64,000 nucleotides of DNA from DATFVJ01 sp963851085 (GTDB lineage Bacteria; Actinomycetota; Actinomycetes; Streptosporangiales; Streptosporangiaceae). The position numbers were made by a program, and so were the translations under genes. The notes under the pieces are model-generated. The model was not told the origin of the DNA, did not search any database, and was given only the letters and a program-made list of their open reading frames with translations. This document shows, in pieces, positions 36,827-45,564 of the stretch (its first letter is position 1; every line of letters starts with the position of its first letter). The stretch lies in assembly GCA_963851085.1 (NCBI GenBank), contig CAWKNX010000003.1, positions 248,001 through 312,000 on the forward strand, read 5' to 3'.

Positions 36827-38134
36827 ATGCCGCCTCGCGAACTCACTCTGAGTGGTCTGCATGGCTCGCTCATGGATCCGCTGCTCGGCGCCATGACGTT
36901 CCTGAACGAGATCACGTCACGTTACCCGGACGCGATCTCGTTCGCCCCTGGCAGGCCCAACGAGGAACTGTTCGCGCACGAGCGCATCACCGAATATCTC
37001 GATGCGTACACCGCCTATATGCAGAACGTGTGCGGCTACTCCCGGGTCCAGGTGCGCGCCGCCTTATTCCAATACGGCCGGACCAAGGGGCAGATCCATG
37101 AGCTGATAGCCCGCACGATCGCCAATGACGAGGGCATACACGTCGCGCCTGAGGCGATCGTGATTACGGTCGGGGCCCAGGAGGGAATGCTCCTGTCCTT
37201 GCGCGCGCTCTTCGCCGGCCATGGCGATGTGCTGCTGGTGAGTTCGCCCTGTTATGTCGGCATCACCGGTGCCGCCCGGCTGCTCGATATCGAGGTCGCC
37301 GGAGTTCCAGAAGGCGCGGCGGGACCGGACGCGGCGGCAGTCCGCGCGGCAGCCAGGCGCGTCCGGGCGGCAGGCAAACGGCCGCGCGCGTTCTACGCCG
37401 TGCCGGACTGCGCGAATCCGTCCGGGGTGAGCATGCCGCACGCCGCCCGCGCGCGACTGCTCGAGGCGGCCGCCGAGGAGGGGCTGCTCATCATCGAGGA
37501 CAATCCCTACGGTTTTTTCACCAGGCAGGCGGAACCGAGTGCAACCCTCAAGTCGCTTGACCGCGACGCCACCGTCATCTACCTCGGGTCCTTTGCCAAG
37601 ACCTGCTTCCCCGGCGCCAGGCTGGGCTATGTGCTCGCCGATCAGGCCGTGGTCGCGCCTGATGGTTCCCGCAGCCTGCTCGCGGACGAAATCGCGAAGA
37701 TCAAGAGCATGACGACGGTCAATACGCCGTCGCTCAGCCAGGCAGTGATCGGCGGCATGCTCGTCACGAATGACTGCAGGCTCCGCGACGCGAACTCAGC
37801 GGCGATCGCCTTCTACCGCGCCAACATGACGACTTTGCTTGACGAACTCGAGCACCATTTCCCTGCACACAGGCGACCGCAGCTTGGCGTCTGCTGGAAT
37901 ACGCCTGGCGGCGGGTTTTTCGTCGTGGTGACCGTACCATTCCCGGCGGACGACAAGGCATTGGGCCGATCCGCCAGTGAACACGGTGTGATCTGGACGC
38001 CGATGGCATCCTTTTACCTCGACGGGGGCGGATGCCATCAGCTCAGGCTGTCGTGCAGCTATATTTCCCGCGCCCAGGTCGTGGATGGAGCCGCGCGGCT
38101 TGCGGGCTTTATCCGCGAAGCGGCCGCAGGTTAA
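36827..38134 (+). CDS. HpgT-like (hydroxyphenylglycine) aminotransferase
   Basis: A 435-aa fold-type I aminotransferase close to the HpgT/DpgT type of glycopeptide clusters. The N-terminus reads GLHGSLMDPLLGAMTFLNEI then YPDAISFAPGRP. Further motifs are ALFQYGRTKGQIHELIA, CANPSGVSMP, IIEDNPYGFF, and YLGSFAKTCFPGARLGYV with the PLP lysine. HpgT transfers the amino group from tyrosine to 4-hydroxybenzoylformate, giving 4-hydroxyphenylglycine and 4-hydroxyphenylpyruvate. An Hmo homologue (38415-39500) and HmaS (46844-48324) nearby complete the route. It is separated by 3 bp from the hydrolase and converges on the DUF3050 fragment, overlapping it by 4 bp. Confidence 0.82.
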   Translation: MPPRELTLSGLHGSLMDPLLGAMTFLNEITSRYPDAISFAPGRPNEELFAHERITEYLDAYTAYMQNVCGYSRVQVRAALFQYGRTKGQIHELIARTIANDEGIHVAPEAIVITVGAQEGMLLSLRALFAGHGDVLLVSSPCYVGITGAARLLDIEVAGVPEGAAGPDAAAVRAAARRVRAAGKRPRAFYAVPDCANPSGVSMPHAARARLLEAAAEEGLLIIEDNPYGFFTRQAEPSATLKSLDRDATVIYLGSFAKTCFPGARLGYVLADQAVVAPDGSRSLLADEIAKIKSMTTVNTPSLSQAVIGGMLVTNDCRLRDANSAAIAFYRANMTTLLDELEHHFPAHRRPQLGVCWNTPGGGFFVVVTVPFPADDKALGRSASEHGVIWTPMASFYLDGGGCHQLRLSCSYISRAQVVDGAARLAGFIREAAAG

Positions 38135-38418
38135 TCAAGCGCGGCGAAAATGCCGTCCCACAACCGGGATCGCGCCCGCAATGCGGTGATAACCGTCTCC
38201 GCGCACGCGTCCAGCTTGGCTGTGTCGTCGCCGCACAGGTCGGCCACCATCTGCATGGCCATAGGCGTGTGCTGCTCGCCGTCGACCTCGATGTGCCGGG
38301 CCAGATAGTCACGGAACGTAGCGAGCGTAACGTGACATAGCCTCTCCCTCGGCTCGATCTCCCGGCTCTTTGTCGCGCGCCGCACGCGGTCTGTCAACAG
38401 TGGCCAGGAATGTCTCAC
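38131..38418 (-). pseudogene. C-terminal fragment of a DUF3050-like protein
   Basis: A GTG overlapping the Hmo stop (GTGA) opens a 95-residue frame. It contains TFRDYLARHIEVDGEQH, MAMQMVADLCGDD and ARSRLWDGI, which look like the end of a DUF3050 protein of the heme-oxygenase-like fold. Full members are about 250 aa, so the first half with its metal ligands is absent. It is either a remnant or a coupled short form. The direction and overlap suggest it was once the second gene of an hmo transcript. Confidence 0.6.
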
Positions 38419-39500
38419 CAGGGGAGGGCCCGGACGGCTGCCGCGTCGATGTCCGCGAGACGCGGCGTTCCAGCGAGCGCCATGACCTCGCTCAACTCGT
38501 CGCGCAGCAGCCTGAGCACCGCGCTGACGCCCGCGGCTCCCGAGTGCGCAAGGCCCCACACCACGGGCCGCCCGACGAGGACCGCATGCGCGCCGAGAGC
38601 CAGCGCCTTGAACACATCCGTGCCGGTACGGACACCGCCATCCACGAGGACAGGGATCCGGCCGGCCGCGGCGGCCACCACTTCAGGTAGTGCGTCAAGG
38701 CTGGCGATCGCTCCGTCAAGCTGGCGGCCGCCGTGATTCGAGACCACGACCGCGTCGATGCCGTGGTCTATCGCCAGGATTGTGTCCTCCGCCGTCGCTA
38801 GTCCCTTGAGCATGAGGGGGAGCGGCGTCTGCGCACGCAGCCAGGCCAGGTCGGCCCACGTGATGGTCGGATCGAACTCGCTGCTCGCATGGCGTTGCAG
38901 CGACGACGAGCCGGGCACGCGCTCGTGCGCCTCGGCCATGACGGACGAGCCGACGTTAACGGCGCTGACCCCGGGCGGCAGCGTGAACCCGTTGCGGATG
39001 TCACGCAACCGCCGACCGAGGCGCGGCGCGTCGACCGTCAGCATCAGCGCCTGGCACCCGGCGGCGATGGCCCGCCGCAGCAGGGCGGCGAGCGTGTCAC
39101 GCTGCCGCAGCCAGTACACCTGGAGCCACCATGTGCCGCCCGCGGCGGCGCCGATCTCCTCGAAAGTGCGGCTCGCGAACGTGCTCGCGATGAAAAGCGT
39201 CCCAGCGTCGCGCGCGGCCGCCGCGGCAGCGACCTCGCCGTCCGGATGGGCGAGCCGCTGAACGGCCATTGGCGCGATCACCACGGGGAAGTCAAGCGGC
39301 GCGCCGAGCAAGGTGCTGCTGAGGTCGCGTGCCGATATATCGACAAGAACCCTGGGGCGCACGATGATCCGCTTGAATGCCGCCAAATTAGCGTCAAGTG
39401 TGGACTCGGTGCCGCTGCCACCCTGGACGTAGTCCCAGACATCGTGCGGCAGCCTTGACCGCGCCGCAGTTTCAAACTCTTCCAGCCGTAGCAGTTCCAT
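38415..39500 (-). CDS. hmo: 4-hydroxymandelate oxidase (Hmo-like FMN enzyme)
   Basis: This 361-aa protein is an FMN-dependent alpha-hydroxy-acid dehydrogenase. Motifs: WDYVQGGSGTESTLDANLAA, VVIAPMAVQRLAHPDGE, WWLQVYWLRQRD, LMLTVDAPRLGRRLRDIRNG, the active-site His in VVVSNHGGRQLDGA, and the FMN-phosphate loop VLVDGGVRTGTDVFKAL. Its length and hydrophobic residues fit the Hmo group of glycopeptide clusters, which oxidises 4-hydroxymandelate to 4-hydroxybenzoylformate, rather than lactate oxidases. It is divergent from the ligase gene at 39727 and shares a 226-bp promoter region with it. The presence of hmaS nearby strongly supports the role. Confidence 0.82.
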   Translation of the reverse strand: MELLRLEEFETAARSRLPHDVWDYVQGGSGTESTLDANLAAFKRIIVRPRVLVDISARDLSSTLLGAPLDFPVVIAPMAVQRLAHPDGEVAAAAAARDAGTLFIASTFASRTFEEIGAAAGGTWWLQVYWLRQRDTLAALLRRAIAAGCQALMLTVDAPRLGRRLRDIRNGFTLPPGVSAVNVGSSVMAEAHERVPGSSSLQRHASSEFDPTITWADLAWLRAQTPLPLMLKGLATAEDTILAIDHGIDAVVVSNHGGRQLDGAIASLDALPEVVAAAAGRIPVLVDGGVRTGTDVFKALALGAHAVLVGRPVVWGLAHSGAAGVSAVLRLLRDELSEVMALAGTPRLADIDAAAVRALPW

Positions 39501-39726
39501 GCCAGTTCGCGCCTTTGCTATCCGGACCGATAGAGATCGCCTACCCTTGCCCTGCCATCACGCTGAAGATGATCGGGAGTTCTTGACCACCGTAGCCAGC
39601 GTGTGCGAATCTTGCGCCGGGTCACCCCAAACGTCGTCAAAAGCCATACGTCGTTATTAGCAGGATTCCTTACCATCTCGGTGGCACACCCGAGCCGCCA
39701 GGTGGGCATCCTGCCTGGGGGGAATA

Positions 39727-41151
39727 ATGGATCACGCTCCGCACGTGACAGCGCTGTCGCGGCCGGCCGGATGGGTCGATCAGATCCTTCTTGCGGGTAA
39801 TGACGGTGATATATGCCTTTGGTTCGGCAGGCCTGTGGACCGAGGCGCGCTCCGTGACCTGGTCGCTGAGCAGCAGCGCAAGCTTGCCGCGGCGGGATTA
39901 GCCGCGGGCGGCACGGTTTCACTGCGCTTACCACCCTCGCTCGGTTATGTGGCTAGCCTGCTCGCGGCTTGGCGGATCGGCGCGCAGGTGAGCCTCCTCG
40001 ATCATCGTTTGACCCAGTATGAGGTCGACCGCGCGCTCCAGCGGCTGGCACCCCAGGTGCTCGTGCAGGTCGCGGACACCGCGCCGCACGTGGTCCGCGC
40101 GATGCGCGGCTATGCCGAGGTGGTGACCGCCGCCCTGCCGCGTGCCGGTGGCCGCCCGGCCGCCACGGGCCACGCGCTCGTACAGCTCAGCTCCGGCTCG
40201 ACCGGGCCTTCCAAGGTGATCGCGCGCACCGCGGGCGACCTCGTCGGGGAACTCGACCGCTACTCGGCGCTGGACGGTTACCCGCGCCAGGGTGAGCGGA
40301 TCGTCTGCCTCGCGTCGGTTGTGCACGTTCTCGGCCTGGTCGGCGGCTTGCTGCACGGCCTGCACGCGGGCGTGGAGCTCGTATTCGCCGACCGGCTCAT
40401 GCCTGACGGCATCCTCGCGGCGGTCGCGGCGGGCGACCGGCCCACGATGATCCTCGGCGTGCCGTTCCACGCCGAGCTGCTGACCTCGGTTGCCGCGCCG
40501 CCACCGCTCCCGCAGCTCGCGCGCATGGTCGTCGCGGGTGAACTGGTACGGCCGCACGTGCCAGGTGCCTTCACCGCCCGCTATGGCGTGCCGCTCGGGA
40601 CCATGTACGGGATGACCGAGCTCGGGGTCATCGCCACCGATCTGCACGGCCGCCATCACCCGGCCGTCGCGCCCGCGCCGGGCATGGCCCTGCGGGTGGA
40701 GGCAGGAGAACTGCTCGTGGCGATGGCCGCCTCGCCCTACATCGGCCTGGTCGATCCGACCCGCTGGTCGGACGGCTGGCTGCACACCAGGGACGCCGCG
40801 GCCGCCGATCCAGCGACCGGCCTGGTGACGATCCTCGGCAGGCTCGATTCGCAGGTGTCCATCGGCGGGCTCAAGGTCGACCTCACCGAGGTGGAGCAGA
40901 GCCTGGCGGCGCTGCCCGAGGTCACCGAGGTGGTCGTGGTCTACGACGACGTGATCAGGGCCTACCTCGCACTGCGCGACGGCGCGGCGGTGGCCGGCGT
41001 CGAGCGCGCCATCACCGAGCAGCTCGCGGCCTTCAAGCGGCCCCGTGACCTCCATGTGCTGCCGAGTCTGCCACGTACGGCCAGCGGCAAGATCGTTCGC
41101 GACCGTGCGGTGCTCTGCCTTCTCGCTGACGGCGAGTCGGTGGCCCGGTGA
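39727..41151 (+). CDS. Adenylate-forming acyl/aryl ligase, first
   Basis: A short ANL-family enzyme (474 aa). The phosphate-binding loop is LVQLSSGSTGPSKVIART. GTMYGMTELG is the adenine-contacting motif, the hinge region is ILGRLDSQVSIGGLKVDLTEVE, and the catalytic Lys lies in PRTASGKIVR. It activates a carboxylic acid as an adenylate and passes it to CoA or a carrier protein. The two downstream ACP genes make ACP loading plausible. The ATG at 39727 has GGGGGG just upstream and opens the main operon of the cluster. The acid is unknown; an aryl acid from hydroxymandelate is one possibility. Confidence 0.85.
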   Translation: MDHAPHVTALSRPAGWVDQILLAGNDGDICLWFGRPVDRGALRDLVAEQQRKLAAAGLAAGGTVSLRLPPSLGYVASLLAAWRIGAQVSLLDHRLTQYEVDRALQRLAPQVLVQVADTAPHVVRAMRGYAEVVTAALPRAGGRPAATGHALVQLSSGSTGPSKVIARTAGDLVGELDRYSALDGYPRQGERIVCLASVVHVLGLVGGLLHGLHAGVELVFADRLMPDGILAAVAAGDRPTMILGVPFHAELLTSVAAPPPLPQLARMVVAGELVRPHVPGAFTARYGVPLGTMYGMTELGVIATDLHGRHHPAVAPAPGMALRVEAGELLVAMAASPYIGLVDPTRWSDGWLHTRDAAAADPATGLVTILGRLDSQVSIGGLKVDLTEVEQSLAALPEVTEVVVVYDDVIRAYLALRDGAAVAGVERAITEQLAAFKRPRDLHVLPSLPRTASGKIVRDRAVLCLLADGESVAR

Positions 41152-41330
41152 ACCATCGCGCGGCGCGGGGGGGAGCCCCGCGGGCCGGCGGCGCCGCGCC
41201 CCCCGTCCGTGCGCAGCCTCGTCCGGTCATCCGCTGTTCGGGCCGCATGTGCCCGCCATGCGCAGCGAACGCACTTCGGCCCCGGCCGGCCAGGCTCGGG
41301 TCCCGCACCGATGGAAAGGAAGCCAAGCAG

Positions 41331-41609
41331 ATGCGTGAAGACAAGGACGTGGTCTGCCAGTTCGTCGTCGATTCCCTGCAGAAGATGAACTACGACGTCA
41401 GCGACGTCACTCCGGACACCGACCTGGGCCCGGCGGGTCTCGATCTCGAATCGCTGGCACTCGCCGAGCTCGCGATCCAGATCGAGGATGAGTTCGGCGT
41501 GCGGTTCGGCGACGACGATACCGAGACACTCGCGCTCATGACTCTCGACGAGTTCGGCGCCGAGGTCGCCAGGCGTCTCGCTGCGGAGCCCGCGGCCAGG
41601 GCCGAGTGA
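41331..41609 (+). CDS. Acyl carrier protein 1
   Basis: A 92-aa acidic four-helix carrier. The phosphopantetheine serine is in GLDLESLALAELAIQIE, with Glu where most ACPs have Asp (ESL for DSL), and the next helix starts EDEFGVRFGDDD. The ATG at 41331 follows GGAAAGGAAG; the frame is open further upstream but without carrier-like sequence. The 179-bp spacer after the ligase has no recognisable gene. It carries acyl intermediates for the ketosynthases encoded next to it. Confidence 0.85.
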   Translation: MREDKDVVCQFVVDSLQKMNYDVSDVTPDTDLGPAGLDLESLALAELAIQIEDEFGVRFGDDDTETLALMTLDEFGAEVARRLAAEPAARAE

Positions 41610-41899
41610 GCCCCATGCCCGCGCTCGATCGTGGCCAGGTCATCGCCCTGCTGGCGACGTTCGGCGACCGCGCGCCCGATGCGGTCGCGGACCAGATCAG
41701 CTCGCTGGAACTGACGTGGCTGATCGCTCAGATCGAGCAGCAATACGGCATCGTGCTCGACTTCAGCGACGATGTGCTTGCGGGAATGTCGACGGTCTCA
41801 GGTGCCACGGCGACGCTGCGCGCCGCGATCGCGGACGCGGATACACCGGCAGGTACACCGGCGGGGACCGAGGCCGATGCGCAGGCGCGGCATGGCTGA
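41606..41899 (+). CDS. Acyl carrier protein 2 (unusual SSL site)
   Basis: A 97-aa carrier-like protein with QISSLELTWLIAQIEQQYGI as helix II. The expected DSL site is SSL, keeping the Ser but losing the Asp. The tail is rich in Ala, Thr and Pro. GTG at 41606 overlaps the ACP1 stop; the ATG at 41615 is an alternative. Tandem ACP genes are a hallmark of aryl-polyene-type clusters. Whether this one is phosphopantetheinylated is uncertain. Confidence 0.78.
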   Translation: MSPMPALDRGQVIALLATFGDRAPDAVADQISSLELTWLIAQIEQQYGIVLDFSDDVLAGMSTVSGATATLRAAIADADTPAGTPAGTEADAQARHG

Positions 41900-43181
41900 C
41901 GAGCAGGCCGGCGGCGGCGCCGCGCGCGATGGGCCGCCCGCGCGCGATGGGCCGCCCGCGCGGGACGGACCGGCCGGGCGCGATGAGCCGGCCGCGGGCG
42001 CACGCGTGGTGCTTGCCCGAAACGCCGCGGCGCGCGAGATGGCGGTCCGCGGTTCGCCCGCGCACGTGCCTGTGGCCCGGGACGAGGCAGTGCTGACGGG
42101 CATGGGAGCCATGTCGGCGTTCGGCCGGGGGACCGGTCCGCTTTTCGACCGCGTGTCCGTGGGCACGCCCGCCTTCGCTGAGGTCACCCGGTTCGACGTC
42201 GCGCAGCGCCGCGTCAAGGCAGCCGCTCATGCTCCCGGTTCGCCCGAGCTCGCCGCCGAACTGGTGTCAGTCATCGAAGACGCGTGTGCCGACGCGGCGT
42301 GGGCACCGGACCAGCGCGCCGGCTGTCCCCTGCTGCTCGCCGCACACGCCGACCCGTCGGTCACCGGGAACCCGGAGACTCCCGGCCTCGGGCTTGCCGT
42401 GGCCGAGCGGTGCGGGCTGCGCGCCGGACCGCGCGTCTACACGGCGGCGTGCGTGGCCGCGAGTACCGCGGTAGCGGACGCGGCGACCATGATCACCTCT
42501 GGCCGCCTCGATCGCGTGGTGGTGGCGGCGGGTTATCTCGTGGATCCGGGGAACTTCGCGGTCTTCGACGCCGGCCGCGCTCTCGCGAAGGACGGCCGCG
42601 TCCGGCCCTTCAGCGCCCGGCGGCGGGGCATGCTGCTCGGCGACGGGGTTGCCGCGGTGGTGCTCGAGTCGGGGCGGGCCGCGCGCGGCCGGGGCGCGGA
42701 CGTGCTCGCGAGGGTCGCCGGCTGGGGGCGTGCCGGTGACGCCTACCACGTCTGCCAGCCCAGGCCGGACGGGGCCGGGCTCGCGAGTGCGGTGCGATCC
42801 GCATTCCGGCGCGCCGGTGTAGCGCCTGCCGAGGTGGGATACGTCAACGCGAACGGCACCGGCACGCCGCAAAGTGACGCGGCGGAGGCGGCCGCGCTGC
42901 ACCGCGCCTTCGGCGAGTGCATCGGCGGGGTCCCGGTCAGCTCGACCAAGTCGGTGCACGGCCACGCGCTGGAGGCGTCGGCGCTGCTTGAACTCGTCGT
43001 GACGGTGCTCGCCCTTCGCAGCGGCCTGCTGCCGGTCAACGCCGGCTTCCTGGAGCCTGACGCGGACTGTGAACTCGATCTTGTCCTCGACACGCCGCGT
43101 GCGGCCCTGCCGCGATATGCGATGAGCGTCAACTTCGCCTTCGGCGGAGCCAACACGGCGTTGCTTGTGGGCGCGGGATGA
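41892..43181 (+). CDS. Ketosynthase with Cys-Asn-His active site
   Basis: A 429-aa KAS I/II-type protein. After a Pro/Arg/Asp-rich 65-residue N-terminal region with a repeated DGPPAR motif, the thiolase fold starts near VLTGMGAMSAFGRG. The nucleophile is in YTAACVAASTAVADA. The first active-site histidine position reads VNANGTGTPQSDAAE, with Asn where NAHGT is usual; the second histidine is present in STKSVHGHALEASA. Loss of one His should impair decarboxylation of malonyl-ACP, so the protein may instead prime or transfer acyl groups, or act as a chain-length partner. It overlaps its neighbours by 8 and 4 bp. Confidence 0.85.
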   Translation: MADEQAGGGAARDGPPARDGPPARDGPAGRDEPAAGARVVLARNAAAREMAVRGSPAHVPVARDEAVLTGMGAMSAFGRGTGPLFDRVSVGTPAFAEVTRFDVAQRRVKAAAHAPGSPELAAELVSVIEDACADAAWAPDQRAGCPLLLAAHADPSVTGNPETPGLGLAVAERCGLRAGPRVYTAACVAASTAVADAATMITSGRLDRVVVAAGYLVDPGNFAVFDAGRALAKDGRVRPFSARRRGMLLGDGVAAVVLESGRAARGRGADVLARVAGWGRAGDAYHVCQPRPDGAGLASAVRSAFRRAGVAPAEVGYVNANGTGTPQSDAAEAAALHRAFGECIGGVPVSSTKSVHGHALEASALLELVVTVLALRSGLLPVNAGFLEPDADCELDLVLDTPRAALPRYAMSVNFAFGGANTALLVGAG

Positions 43182-43945
43182 GCCCGCGGCCCTCGGCCGG
43201 ATGCGTGGCCAGCGAACGGGACGCCGCCGCGGGCCGCGGGGTGAATATGCCAGGCGTTCCGGGCGAGCCCGGCTCGCCAGCCGGTCCGGATACCTCAAGG
43301 GCTCCGCACGTGCCGGGGCCTTCGGGTGTTCAAGCCGCTCTGGGCCCGTCGAGTGATCCCGGTGCGCCCGCCGGCGAGGGCCCCACGCAGGACCTGGCCA
43401 TTCTCGCGCGTGCTCGCTGGCCGGAGCGGCCTGGCGACACCCTGACACCGATACCCGCATTCGTCGCGTCGTCGTTCAGCCCACTGGTGGCCGAGGTCGC
43501 GGACCGGTGCCTTCGTGCCTGCTACGGAACGCCTCCGGCCGAGCCCGCACGTGGCAGGAGAACCGCGATCGTGCTCGCGAGCAGGCACGGCGACGTGGGC
43601 ACGTCCGCTGCCGTGGCGCAGGCTCTCGCCGAGCGCCGCCGCGTTCCACCGCTGCTGTTCTTCCAGTCGAACGTCAACGCGGTGATCGGCCATGTGGCGG
43701 CGCGCTGGGGCCTGGCGGGCCCCATCGTGTGCACCTGCCCGACTGGCGATCTGATCGCCGATGGGCTGGCGTGTGCCGCGTTGCTGTTCGAGGACGGTGA
43801 CGCCAGCGAGGCGCTCGTCATTGCCGCCGACCAGGGATATGGCGGCGAATCCGACAGCGCGGCCGCGGTTCTGGCGGCCGCGTGGACGCGGCGGCCCGGC
43901 GCCTGGTCCCCCGGCGGCCAGCAGGAGGCAGGAGGAGTCACATGA
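43178..43945 (+). CDS. Ketoacyl-synthase N-terminal-like protein (Ketoacyl-synt_2 type)
   Basis: A 255-aa protein whose second half looks like a lone ketosynthase N-terminal fold: AIVLASRHGDVGTSAAVAQA, LLFFQSNVNAVIGHVAARWG, PIVCTCPTGDLIADGLACAA, VIAADQG. No catalytic C-H-H triad is present. The first 70 residues are Pro/Gly-rich and disordered-looking. Short proteins of this kind accompany full ketosynthases in aryl polyene clusters and are thought to act as partner subunits. It is coupled by ATGA overlaps to the ketosynthase before and the ligase after. Confidence 0.7.
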   Translation: MSPRPSAGCVASERDAAAGRGVNMPGVPGEPGSPAGPDTSRAPHVPGPSGVQAALGPSSDPGAPAGEGPTQDLAILARARWPERPGDTLTPIPAFVASSFSPLVAEVADRCLRACYGTPPAEPARGRRTAIVLASRHGDVGTSAAVAQALAERRRVPPLLFFQSNVNAVIGHVAARWGLAGPIVCTCPTGDLIADGLACAALLFEDGDASEALVIAADQGYGGESDSAAAVLAAAWTRRPGAWSPGGQQEAGGVT

Positions 43946-45564
43946 AGGTCCCGAGCATGCGCGCGGCACTCGCGGCCGATGCCGAGATCGGCGCGGGCAA
44001 CGTGGTCAGCATCCGGATGGCAGGTGGCGCCGGTCTCGACGACCCGGTCGTCACGTTCGACAGCGATGTCGACGGCTCACCCGCCTGGCAGCCGCTGACG
44101 GTGCGGCAACTCGACCGGATGGCCGCGGCGCGCGCCGCGGCGCTGCACGGCCTTGGCATCGGGATGCGTGACCCGGTCGCGGTCATCGCTCCTACCGCTG
44201 CCGACACCGCGCTGGCCTTCCTCGGCCTCACCCGCCTCGGCGCGATCCCGGCGTTGATCAATCCATATCTGCCCACCGAACTCGCCGCGGAGTACATCCG
44301 CCGCCTCGGCGCGGTGGGGCTGATCACCGACGCGGCGCACGCGGAGCAGTTGTCCTCCCACGGCATCGCCACCCCGCGGCTTCCCGACGTCTCGGGCCTT
44401 GGCCGCGGCGATCCGGAAAGCTCTCCGCCCCCCTACAGGTATTACCCCACCGACCCGGTGGCGATCACGCATTCTTCGGGCACGACCGGCCTGCCCAAGG
44501 CGGTCGTGCACTCGCATGGCAGCCTGTTCGCCGCGATCAGGTACCGGCTGCGACTGCCGAGACCGCAAGGTACCGAGCGGATGCTGAGTGCCCTGCCGTG
44601 CCCGCACGCGGCGGGCCTGATCGTGCTCAACCTCGCGCTGTGCAACGGCGGGCAGATGCTCATGCTGTCCAGGCAGACAGGGCCGAGCGTGCTCGACGCG
44701 ATCGAACGGTGGCGGCAGGCCTGCGTGGTCGGATTCTCCACCACCTGGCCGGACCTGGTGAAGGCGGATCTGTCCCAGCGCGATCTGGATTGCGTGGCCC
44801 TGTGGTGGAACACCGGCGACTGCGCCCACGAGGCGCACATCCGGCGGCTGATCGGGCATGGCTCAAGGGACACGGTCACGTCGGCTGGCCGGGTGCGGCA
44901 GCCGGGCTCGGTGTTCGTCGACGGCCTCGGCTCCAGCGAGATGGGGCACTCGCACTTCCACATCGCCCATACCCAGGACTCGAACCGGTACGGCCGGTGT
45001 ATCGGGCGCGCCCACTCGTTCGCCGACGCGCGGGTCTTCGGGCCGGACGGCGAGGAACTGCCGCCCGGCGAGGTGGGAGAGCTCGGCACGAGTTCTCCCA
45101 CGGTTTCGCTCGGCTACTGGAACGACTCGGCCACCACCTACCGGACCCGGATCCGCGGCTATTTCCTTACCGGGGATCTGGTCTATCGCGATGAGGAAGG
45201 CTACTTCTACCACCTGGACAGGAAGGCCGACTCGGTCGATCTCGGCGGCGGCGCGCGCCTCTACACGGCAGCGTCAGAGGAACGGATCCTCGCGCGCTGC
45301 CCCGACGTTCTCGACTGCACGGTCGTGGCGGTTTCCGAGGGTGGGCGGGTGGTCACCGACGTGCTTCTCCAGCTCGATCCGGCGGCGGTCGCCGCCGGGC
45401 CGGTCGATCGCACCGAGCAGGTGCGCGCCGCGCTCGACGAGCGCGTCGCCGCCACGGTACGCCATGTCATACCTGTCGACGACGGCAACATCCCGCTGAC
45501 TGCGACCGGCAAGGTCCGCAAGTTCGTGCTGCGGCAGCGCCACCTGGCGGAAGCGTCACGATGA
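43942..45564 (+). CDS. Adenylate-forming acyl/aryl ligase, second
   Basis: A full-length ANL enzyme (540 aa): ITHSSGTTGLPKAVVHSHGS phosphate loop, DGLGSSEMGHSHFH, GELGTSSPTVSLGYWND, YFLTGDLVYRDEEGYFYHLDR, and a C-terminal LTATGKVRKFVLR lysine. The hinge segment reads DRKADSVDLGG, lacking the usual DxIK lysine/arginine pattern. The ATG at 43942 overlaps the preceding stop (ATGA) and is preferred to a longer frame. It shows little similarity to the first ligase, so two different acids are probably activated in this cluster. Confidence 0.85.
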   Translation: MKVPSMRAALAADAEIGAGNVVSIRMAGGAGLDDPVVTFDSDVDGSPAWQPLTVRQLDRMAAARAAALHGLGIGMRDPVAVIAPTAADTALAFLGLTRLGAIPALINPYLPTELAAEYIRRLGAVGLITDAAHAEQLSSHGIATPRLPDVSGLGRGDPESSPPPYRYYPTDPVAITHSSGTTGLPKAVVHSHGSLFAAIRYRLRLPRPQGTERMLSALPCPHAAGLIVLNLALCNGGQMLMLSRQTGPSVLDAIERWRQACVVGFSTTWPDLVKADLSQRDLDCVALWWNTGDCAHEAHIRRLIGHGSRDTVTSAGRVRQPGSVFVDGLGSSEMGHSHFHIAHTQDSNRYGRCIGRAHSFADARVFGPDGEELPPGEVGELGTSSPTVSLGYWNDSATTYRTRIRGYFLTGDLVYRDEEGYFYHLDRKADSVDLGGGARLYTAASEERILARCPDVLDCTVVAVSEGGRVVTDVLLQLDPAAVAAGPVDRTEQVRAALDERVAATVRHVIPVDDGNIPLTATGKVRKFVLRQRHLAEASR

